This document shows, in pieces, positions 1-4,898 of a DNA stretch of 8,424 bases. Below the pieces are notes generated by a model that searched no databases, was not told where the DNA came from, and saw only the letters and a list, made by a program, of their open reading frames with translations. Made by a program: the position numbers and the translations under genes. How positions within the stretch are numbered: position 1 is the first letter of the stretch; every line of letters starts with the position of its first letter. The stretch is from Caldifarciminota bacterium (GTDB taxonomy: Bacteria; Hydrothermota; 32-111; QNBC01): NCBI GenBank assembly GCA_015486655.1, contig WFRF01000120.1, forward strand, positions 1-8,424, written 5' to 3'.

Positions 1-698
1 GACTGAGAAGCGGTAAATATAAATTATGTACGGAGAATTACTCCGGATATATCAATGAATGGTACAATAATAAATTTTCTTTTGAAAATGCGGATATTGT
101 AAACGTATACCAGGGTGATACAACCTCAGGAATACTTTTCCAGCTTGATGCCGGCGGTTGTATCGAGGGATATGTTAAGAGTGATTCCGGCAATCCCATA
201 GTAGGCGTAACCGTTTCACTTTACGATTTGAACCACTCTCTTTATAAGAATGCTCAAACGGATTCGAACGGTTTCTACATAATTTCATCTGTTGAATCGG
301 GAAGTTATAAATTGGGGACTTACAATAATTTCGGTTACGTAGATAAATACTATAACAATAAATTTTCATTTGAAAGTGCCGATACCTTAAACGTTAACGG
401 TGATACGCTGAGCGACATAGATTTTAACCTTATTTACACAGGCATAAAATTTTCCAAAAACAAAAAAAATGAGAAGATCAGGTTGTTTTACTTTAATGGT
501 AAACTTTATGTAAATGCATTACCTGGTGGTATTAAGAATATTGAGTTATTTGATATAAGCGGTGCCGTAAAGATGAAAAAAAACGGTACGGATAATCAAA
601 TGTCTTTGAATCTAAATAGCCTGAAAAACGGAGTGTATTTAATTAAAATAAAATATTCGGAAGGAATCATTAAAAGGAAAATTATTTATATAAAATAA
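1..698 (+). CDS. Secreted repeat protein with T9SS-like C-terminal sorting domain (5' partial)
   Basis: The frame is open from base 3 with no stop, so this is the last 231 residues of a longer protein whose start lies outside the window. It contains two copies of a unit with a 96-residue period: SGKYKL (residues 3-8) recurs as SGSYKL (99-104), and YNNKFSFE (21-28) recurs at 117-124. Residues about 54-104 (GYVKSDSGNPIVGVTVSLYD, then TDSNGFYI and SGSYKL) have the pattern of a carboxypeptidase-regulatory-like/CnaB beta-sandwich. Residues about 157-231 look like a Por-type type IX secretion sorting domain: a LYV strand, IELFDISG, LNSLKNGVYLIKI and a basic end KRKIIYIK. In that family the tail directs passage through the outer membrane and is then removed. 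The protein is therefore probably extracellular or surface-attached; its N-terminal activity cannot be seen. It overlaps the convergent neighbour by 17 bases. Confidence 0.82.
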   Translation, partial: LRSGKYKLCTENYSGYINEWYNNKFSFENADIVNVYQGDTTSGILFQLDAGGCIEGYVKSDSGNPIVGVTVSLYDLNHSLYKNAQTDSNGFYIISSVESGSYKLGTYNNFGYVDKYYNNKFSFESADTLNVNGDTLSDIDFNLIYTGIKFSKNKKNEKIRLFYFNGKLYVNALPGGIKNIELFDISGAVKMKKNGTDNQMSLNLNSLKNGVYLIKIKYSEGIIKRKIIYIK

Positions 699-702
699 TT
701 TT
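678..702. repeat. Palindrome holding both convergent stop codons
   Basis: A perfect 10-base inverted repeat (678-687 against 693-702) with a 5-base loop. The stop of the plus-strand gene (696-698) and that of the minus-strand gene (682-684) sit at mirror positions in the two arms. The stem is only A and T, so any bidirectional terminator activity would be weak; no GC-rich terminator is seen nearby. Confidence 0.6.
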
Positions 703-1308
703 ATTGTACCTGAAAAAATGCAGGACTTTGCCTATTAGCCCCTTTGCTTCAAAATCCATTTCAACGCGGATGAACTTTTTCTCACGGGGACTGAAGTAAT
801 AAAGACTTTTCGACTGTTCACCATCTTTCAGATTCGTTTCCGATGATATTTTAAAACATCTGACGTGATTTCCTTCTGACAGTATTGTTGTATCTTTAAC
901 AAATGTACTATAGACATAAGGGATATCTTTTCCCTTTCTTTCGGCAATCCCTTTTCCTGCCCAAAACATAGAGTCCTTTAAAGGGAATTTGAATTCTATA
1001 CTTCTGCTTTTATCCACTAAATGCTCTTTATATGAAAGAAAACTTATATATTTTGATTTATGGTATATGATGCTGTCATCGTATGTGTAGAGATTGGAAA
1101 TTGTCAGGTTTAGAATTTTTATTCTTTGTTCTATTGTAGAATCATTTATAATGTATTTAATCGTTAAATTGCCTATATTAGACTTAAAGTGTTCCACTTC
1201 CCCGTCTTTGTAGTTTGTATATTTGAACGATGCAAATATGATATTGCATTGAAATATTAGAATACTTATGAATAAATTGGTTCTATATTTTAGAAGAATT
1301 GATTTCAT
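682..1308 (-). CDS. Exported protein of unknown function
   Basis: 208 residues that I do not recognise. The N-terminus is signal-peptide-like: MKSILLKYR, a hydrophobic stretch at about 12-25, and a plausible signal peptidase I site after Ala26 (IFA-S). Cys21 is preceded by Gln, so it does not fit a lipobox. The mature part is mostly polar with beta-rich character and has aromatic/charged patches such as KSLYYFSPREKKFIRVEMDF, which suggests a periplasmic or outer-surface protein. The ATG at 1308 lies inside the antiporter gene, 26 bases before its stop, with AAAGG only two bases ahead of the ATG, so an A/G-rich ribosome site exists at unusually short spacing. It is probably cotranscribed with the antiporter. 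It ends in a tail-to-tail overlap with the plus-strand gene. It could be a solute-linked accessory protein or merely a neighbour; nothing in the sequence decides this. Confidence 0.72.
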   Translation of the reverse strand: MKSILLKYRTNLFISILIFQCNIIFASFKYTNYKDGEVEHFKSNIGNLTIKYIINDSTIEQRIKILNLTISNLYTYDDSIIYHKSKYISFLSYKEHLVDKSRSIEFKFPLKDSMFWAGKGIAERKGKDIPYVYSTFVKDTTILSEGNHVRCFKISSETNLKDGEQSKSLYYFSPREKKFIRVEMDFEAKGLIGKVLHFFRYNKIILYK

Positions 1309-2473
1309 TTCCTTTCGTCAATGCAATTTTAGTCAGTAATGGTCCGGTAAGCTCGGTAACTATGGTTGTTCCAAGTGCAATGGGGACTATTATATTACTG
1401 AGAGAGGGAAATTGTTCGGCGGCTATTACGCATAAACCTATTGCAATACCTGCTTGAGAAAGAAGTCCCATACCTGCATATTTCGTGACTGTTTTCGGTG
1501 CACCTGATAACTTTCCTCCGATGAATGTACCTATATATTTCCCCGCAAAACGTCCTATCAAGTAACCAATGGCTATTTTCCCCAATTTGATGAGCATTCG
1601 AACCTTTAAACGCGCTCCGGCAAGTACAAAATAGAGAAGATAGAATACCGGTCCGAATGTGTCGAGAGAGGAAAACAGGTGCTTTTTTTTATTTGACCAA
1701 TTCGTAATCAGAAATCCTGCAACCATTGATGCAAGTAGAGGAGAAAGTTCGAGTCCTCTGAATCCGCCTTTTATAAGACCTCCGAAAGACATAATAATAC
1801 CGAGGGTTAGAACGATAAATTCTATCTCGGTTTTTGCGTATTTGGCAAGAAGATTTATAAAATAGCCGGCAATTATACCAACGATTACGGATATGATAAG
1901 GCCTATAATAATTTTCAAGATAATTATGGAAATCGATAATTGGTGAGCATTATTCATATGAGATTGAAGAATTGTTGAAGTGATAGCATAAAGAGTAATT
2001 CCTATTGCATCATCAATCCCGGTACATGCTAGAAGCACCTGTGAAATAGGACCGTGTGCCTTGTACTCTCTGATTACGGTAATTGTAACGGCGGGAGCTG
2101 TTGCCGCCCCGATTGCGCCGATAAGAAATGCTTGCAGAAGCGGTAAACCGGTAATATAAACGAAGAACGTAATAAATAAAAATGCTGCGAGGGATTCAAA
2201 AACTACGATAAATGCTATAGGTTTACCGAGGCGTTTCAGATCTTTAATGCTTAATTCTCCGCCTACATTGAATGCAACTATCATTAGAGCAAAGTTGATT
2301 AGCCATGTAAGGGCAATATCCATTTTGAAGGGAATTAAATTTAAGAATGATGTTCCGACGATGAGACCGCCCAGTATGTAACCGGTTACGGAGGGAAGAT
2401 GTATATATTTTACGGCTTTTCCGAAAAGATACCCGGTAATTAAAGCTATTCCTACAACAAAAATCACATTCAT
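1283..2473 (-). CDS. CPA2-type cation:proton antiporter, copy 1
   Basis: 396 residues, almost entirely hydrophobic with about 12 membrane segments, matching the Na+/H+ exchanger membrane domain (PF00999) of the CPA2 group. It exchanges monovalent cations for protons across the inner membrane. Visible landmarks are LPSVTGYILGGLIVG (26-40), the unwound-helix motif TAPA (125-128), and adjacent acids in GIDDAIG (Asp154-Asp155). The Asp-Asp pair is known in the family as the ion site of electrogenic exchangers; CPA1 members carry Asn-Asp. A late basic stretch RLKVRMLIKLGK and SQAGIAIGL are also typical. There is no C-terminal TrkA/RCK domain, unlike KefB/KefC, so length and content match NapA-like minimal exchangers. 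The ion (Na+ or K+) cannot be told. A promoter box lies 8 bases before the ATG and no Shine-Dalgarno is seen. The 3' end overlaps the exported-protein gene. It is a paralogue of the antiporter at 3076-4260. Confidence 0.93.
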   Translation of the reverse strand: MNVIFVVGIALITGYLFGKAVKYIHLPSVTGYILGGLIVGTSFLNLIPFKMDIALTWLINFALMIVAFNVGGELSIKDLKRLGKPIAFIVVFESLAAFLFITFFVYITGLPLLQAFLIGAIGAATAPAVTITVIREYKAHGPISQVLLACTGIDDAIGITLYAITSTILQSHMNNAHQLSISIIILKIIIGLIISVIVGIIAGYFINLLAKYAKTEIEFIVLTLGIIMSFGGLIKGGFRGLELSPLLASMVAGFLITNWSNKKKHLFSSLDTFGPVFYLLYFVLAGARLKVRMLIKLGKIAIGYLIGRFAGKYIGTFIGGKLSGAPKTVTKYAGMGLLSQAGIAIGLCVIAAEQFPSLSNIIVPIALGTTIVTELTGPLLTKIALTKGNEINSSKI

Positions 2474-2481
2474 TTAGAGAG

Positions 2482-2510
2482 ATATTACAACAAGTAAGAA
2501 AAAAAAGCAA
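2482..2510 (-). promoter_or_regulatory. Sigma70-like promoter of antiporter copy 1, predicted leaderless
   Basis: On the minus strand TTGCTT (2505-2510) and TAATAT (2482-2487) are separated by 17 bases. Only 8 bases (2474-2481) lie between the -10 box and the ATG at 2473, so transcription should begin at or within one or two bases of the start codon. No purine-rich ribosome site is present in those 8 bases (CTCTCTAA). Confidence 0.55.
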
Positions 2511-2525
2511 GAGGAACAAATGGGG

Positions 2526-2640
2526 CAAGTGGTATAGACATATTTACTACTTTCATACATTGAAGTTGATAGAAATATTAAATGAGAACACAGTAAGCAT
2601 GATTATTTACATTATGTCATTCTGAACTTGTTTCAGAATC
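2526..2640 (+). repeat. 115-base intergenic repeat, copy A
   Basis: It aligns without gaps to 7559-7673, with about 16 differences by eye (about 86% identity), most of them in the last 40 bases. It opens with an imperfect palindrome: AAGTGGTA at 2527-2534, then TACTACTT at 2545-2552, which is exact in copy B. It carries no open frame shared by both copies. Confidence 0.85.
2619..2639. repeat. Hairpin in the tail of repeat copy A
   Basis: ATTCTGAA (2619-2626) pairs perfectly with TTCAGAAT (2632-2639) across a 5-base loop CTTGT. In copy B the same place (7652-7672) is altered and pairs poorly. It resembles the small intergenic palindromes seen in many bacterial genomes. Confidence 0.65.
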
Positions 2641-2649
2641 TCATTAATG

Positions 2650-2668
2650 CCTTGAATTTTATTCAAGG
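2650..2668. repeat. 8-base-stem hairpin
   Basis: CCTTGAAT (2650-2657) and ATTCAAGG (2661-2668) form a perfect stem around TTT. No T-run follows on either strand, so it does not look like an intrinsic terminator. It lies between the backbone repeat and the two-hairpin element and is absent from the other gap. Confidence 0.55.
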
Positions 2669-2683
2669 TTACATTACTAAATT

Positions 2684-2729
2684 CCCCTCGGCAAGAGGGG
2701 TGGACTGACGAATGTCAGGACGGGGTGTT
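2684..2729 (+). repeat. Two-hairpin G/C-run element, copy A
   Basis: Hairpin 1 is CCCCTC (2684-2689), loop GGCAA, GAGGGG (2695-2700). Hairpin 2 is CTGAC (2705-2709), loop GAAT, GTCAG (2714-2718). A third G-run, GGGGTGTT (2722-2729), follows and could pair with the CCCC in place of hairpin 1. Copy B at 7729-7768 has the same layout with a different second stem; a related, inverted copy is at 7346-7391. Confidence 0.75.
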
Positions 2730-2766
2730 CTGAAATAAGTAATAAGTAAGAAGTAGGAACTGAGAA
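2725..2766 (+). repeat. GA-rich tract, copy A
   Basis: A purine-rich, near-periodic tract (AAGTAATAAGTAAGAAGTAG core) followed by GAACTGAGAA. The same GTGTTC start and AAGTAGGAACTGAGAA end occur at 7263-7297, with a few repeat bases missing there. It is roughly complementary to the CT-rich tract at 2797-2870. Confidence 0.65.
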
Positions 2767-2796
2767 TTTAGATTGGAAATGATTATCAAAGATTCC

Positions 2797-2870
2797 TTTA
2801 TTTCTTATTTCTAACTTCTTACTTAAAAAACTTGTGACGATAGTCGCGTTACTTCTTACTTCTTATTTTT
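2797..2870 (+). repeat. CT-rich tract with central hairpin, copy A
   Basis: TTATTTCT/ACTTCTTACTT repeats flank a hairpin GTGAC (2834-2838), loop GATA, GTCGC (2843-2847), which includes one T-G wobble. GTTACTTCTTACTTCTTATT follows. The tract at 7476-7539 has the same order with a different stem. Together with 2725-2766 it forms a long imperfect inverted repeat. Confidence 0.65.
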
Positions 2871-2916
2871 TAATTTTTACACAATCATATTTTGCAGCAT
2901 AGTTCTTTAGATTACC

Positions 2917-2941
2917 AAGTGGTTAATATGTTCGTACCTAT
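2917..2941 (+). repeat. 25-base element before a coding start, copy A
   Basis: It begins AAGTGGTTAATATG and ends TACCTAT, and matches 7851-7875 at 22 of 25 bases. It lies 16 bases upstream of the small open frame at 2958. It may be an operator-like site or simply the far edge of the larger repeat; see the findings. Confidence 0.55.
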
Positions 2942-2957
2942 CTACTAAGAGAAAGAA

Positions 2958-3023
2958 ATGGACAGAGATGATCTTCGTATTTTAGCTGTATCTATATCAT
3001 CTTTTTTATGCAACCTGGCCTGA
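2958..3023 (+). pseudogene. Possible remnant of a truncated membrane-protein gene
   Basis: A 21-codon open frame, MDRDDLRILAVSISSFLCNLA, with GAGAAAG four bases or less upstream of its ATG as a weak ribosome site. A short charged start followed by a hydrophobic helix is the way many transporter genes begin, and the shared 25-base element lies just ahead, as it does upstream of the symporter at 7956. After the stop nothing coding can be followed. It may be the stump of a deleted gene, a very small membrane peptide, or chance; I cannot choose with confidence. Confidence 0.25.
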
Positions 3024-3075
3024 TGATTACAATTAGAATTTAGAATTTTCTTTTGCCGGAGTAAATTTATCAGGA

Positions 3076-4260
3076 TTATTTTGCCAAATTGATTTCGTTG
3101 CCCTTTTGCAATGCAATCTTTGTAAGTAATGGGCTTACGATTTCGGTAACAATGGTAGTACCGAGAGCAATGGAAACAATCAGATCGCTGATGTTGGGGA
3201 ACTGCTGTGCCGCCACAACACACAAACCTATTGCAATTCCTGCCTGCGAAATGAGGCCTATACCTGCATATTTTGTAACGGTAGACGGTGCATGGGATAT
3301 TTTGCCGCCTAAGAATGTTCCTGCATATTTTCCGACAAAACGCCCTAGAAGGTATCCTATTGCAATTTTACCCAACTTGATAAGCATACGGATTTTTAGT
3401 CGTGCAGCGGCGAGGACAAAGAAAAGTATGTAAAAAACTCTGCCGAAGGAATCAATCGAATTGAAAATATGTTTTCGGTCTCTGGACCAGTTTGTTATTA
3501 TAAATCCCGTGGTCATGGCCGCAAGGAGAGGCGATAGTTCAAACCCCAGGAGGTTGTTTTGCATAAGCCCGCCCATTGATATGAGAATTCCCAATGTAAG
3601 AGCAATATATGCAACTTCACTGTTTGCGAATCTGGACAATAATTGAAGCAAAAGTGCTGCCAGGGCTCCTATAAAAATTGAAATTAAAAGTCCTATGGTT
3701 ATATGTAATATAAGTCCTAAAACCGAAAAAGCCGCTCCGCCAGAGTGGGAAATTAGCGTTGATGACATGATCGCATATAAAGTTAAACCTATTGCATCAT
3801 CCAACCCCGTGCATATAAGAAGTATTTGTGAAACAGGACCGCGCGCTTTGTATTCCTGGATTACAACCATAATGGCCGGTGGTGCCGTTGCCGCTCCAAT
3901 ACTTCCGATAAGTAATGCCTGAAGCATGGGAACACCTGTTAAATATACAAAAAGACTTATGAATACAAAAGTCATAAGGGCTTCAAAAAGAACAATTATC
4001 AGAACAGATGTACCGAGCTTTTTCAATTCGTTTATGTTTAATTCCCCAGCCACGTTAAAAGCAACGATTATCAATGCAAAATTAATCACCCAGGTAAGGG
4101 ATAAATCGTAATGGTACGGGATCAGATTTAAAAATGATGAGCCCACAATTAATCCGCCGATTATATAACCCGTGACCGAAGGTAATTTAATATATTTAAT
4201 CAGTTCGCCGAATATAAAACCGGTAAATAAGGCCAAACCTACAACAAATAGCGTATTCAT
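3076..4260 (-). CDS. CPA2-type cation:proton antiporter, copy 2
   Basis: 394 residues from the ATG at 4260, about two thirds identical by eye to antiporter copy 1 and colinear with only a one-residue gap near residue 180. The open frame extends to a GTG at 4278, but the paralogue aligns from MNTLFVVG, and the promoter's -10 box lies between the two codons, so ATG 4260 is preferred. The protein is an inner-membrane exchanger of the PF00999 fold with TAPP (125-128) and the Asp154-Asp155 pair in GLDDAIG, plus RLKIRMLIKLGK and SQAGIAIGL near the end. There is no RCK/TrkA domain. Copies differ mainly in the loop at about 170-185 and in several pore-proximal positions (for example TAPAVT against TAPPAI), so the two may differ in ion preference or pH range. 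Alternatively they might assemble together. The gene is transcribed divergently from ykoE; the -35 boxes are 8 bases apart. Confidence 0.93.
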   Translation of the reverse strand: MNTLFVVGLALFTGFIFGELIKYIKLPSVTGYIIGGLIVGSSFLNLIPYHYDLSLTWVINFALIIVAFNVAGELNINELKKLGTSVLIIVLFEALMTFVFISLFVYLTGVPMLQALLIGSIGAATAPPAIMVVIQEYKARGPVSQILLICTGLDDAIGLTLYAIMSSTLISHSGGAAFSVLGLILHITIGLLISIFIGALAALLLQLLSRFANSEVAYIALTLGILISMGGLMQNNLLGFELSPLLAAMTTGFIITNWSRDRKHIFNSIDSFGRVFYILFFVLAAARLKIRMLIKLGKIAIGYLLGRFVGKYAGTFLGGKISHAPSTVTKYAGIGLISQAGIAIGLCVVAAQQFPNISDLIVSIALGTTIVTEIVSPLLTKIALQKGNEINLAK

Positions 4261-4267
4261 CGAGCAT

Positions 4268-4295
4268 ATTATATTCACTTTGGGAAAAAATGCAA
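4268..4295 (-). promoter_or_regulatory. Promoter of antiporter copy 2, predicted leaderless
   Basis: On the minus strand TTGCAT (4290-4295), a 16-base spacer and a perfect TATAAT (4268-4273). Seven bases (4261-4267, ATGCTCG) separate it from the ATG at 4260, so the expected transcript starts on or next to the start codon. No ribosome-binding purine run precedes the ATG. Confidence 0.65.
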
Positions 4296-4303
4296 GTCTT
4301 TTA

Positions 4304-4331
4304 TTGACATAACCAATATCTATGCTAATAT
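4304..4331 (+). promoter_or_regulatory. Strong extended -10 promoter of ykoEDC, predicted leaderless
   Basis: A consensus TTGACA (4304-4309), a 16-base spacer and TAATAT (4326-4331) preceded by TGC, which gives the extended -10 TGn. The ATG at 4338 is 6 bases past the -10 box, exactly where transcription should start. There is no leader that could contain a Shine-Dalgarno site or a TPP riboswitch. Confidence 0.75.
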
Positions 4332-4337
4332 ATAGGC

Positions 4338-4898
4338 ATGAAGTCTAAATGGAATTTAAATGAGATTATATTCGTTGCCATTTCAGGCATGGCTCTTGCC
4401 GTTATTTTTTTCGGATGGACATTTATATATGAATTAGCCAAACCGCTTAAAATTTTCGGATTGAATTATCTGTTTACGGGGGTGTGGGTGGCCGGTGGTG
4501 TTTTTATCCCATATATAATAAGAAAACCCGGAGCTGCAATTTACGGTGAAATGGCGGCATCTTTTTTTGAGATGTTTATTACTCAGTGGGGAGTAACCGC
4601 TCTTTTGTGGGGATTCGTTCAGGGAGGAATTGCCGAGATTGTATTTTTGATTTTCAGATATAAAAAGTTCAATATGTTTATAGCGATACTTGCCGGGGCA
4701 CTGGCAAATATCGGAGCTTATGCGCTCGAGTACTATTTTTACAAATACAGTGGTTTAAAATCATGGATAGTAATAAACGGTGTGTGGTCCTCGCTCTTAA
4801 GCGGAGCTGTTTTCGGGGGCGTTTTGAGTGTTCTTGCTGCCAATTCCCTAAAAAGAGCCGGAATATTAAAAAACTTCAAGATTTCAAATGGCAATTAG
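4338..4898 (+). CDS. ykoE: ECF transporter substrate-binding (S) component, YkoE family
   Basis: 186 residues, close to the usual family length, with about six membrane helices. The family binds thiamin or its hydroxymethylpyrimidine precursor and hands it to an ECF module. Recognisable features are the N-terminal W-N-L-N-E start, GWTFIYE (26-32), and the strongly conserved block YIIRKPGAA (59-67) with Glu71, Glu78 and WG (84-85), followed by GFVQGGIAEIVF and FRYKKFN. It is the first gene of a three-gene overlapping operon that supplies all parts of a group I ECF transporter, and it overlaps ykoD by 11 bases. The start is the first in-frame ATG and coincides with the predicted transcription start; no ribosome site is seen. 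The thiamin/HMP assignment rests on family similarity only, because the usual thiamin riboswitch is missing here. Confidence 0.9.
   Translation: MKSKWNLNEIIFVAISGMALAVIFFGWTFIYELAKPLKIFGLNYLFTGVWVAGGVFIPYIIRKPGAAIYGEMAASFFEMFITQWGVTALLWGFVQGGIAEIVFLIFRYKKFNMFIAILAGALANIGAYALEYYFYKYSGLKSWIVINGVWSSLLSGAVFGGVLSVLAANSLKRAGILKNFKISNGN

Larger units (their letters stand above)
2474..3075. other. Non-coding gap of nested repeats between the antiporters
   Basis: 602 bases without a convincing full gene. In order it holds the promoter of antiporter 1, a 115-base repeat also found at 7559-7673, two simple hairpins, a two-hairpin G/C-run element, a GA-rich tract, a CT-rich tract with a hairpin, a 25-base element shared with 7851-7875, and a 21-codon open frame at 2958-3023. 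Beyond that, 3024-3075 shows nothing I can name. No clear terminator for antiporter 2 is seen. Confidence 0.7.

Noticed and set aside
2650..2668. Hairpin considered as an intrinsic terminator
   Set aside because: The stem is followed on neither strand by a T-run and does not lie directly after a gene end.
2725..2870. Spaced, repeated tracts considered as a CRISPR array
   Set aside because: The repeats are short, low-complexity and of opposite sense, without uniform units or unique spacers of constant length, and no cas gene is nearby.
2945..3223. Minus-strand open frame of 92 codons across the end of antiporter 2
   Set aside because: Most of it is an out-of-frame reading of the antiporter gene; the remainder has no recognisable start, motif or ribosome site.
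3089..4111. Several plus-strand open frames opposite antiporter 2
   Set aside because: They are antisense shadows of a hydrophobic membrane protein gene with no ribosome sites and no recognisable domains.
4261..4278. GTG start at 4278 for antiporter 2, adding six residues
   Set aside because: The paralogue aligns from the later ATG, and the perfect TATAAT lies inside the extension, which would place the promoter within the coding region.
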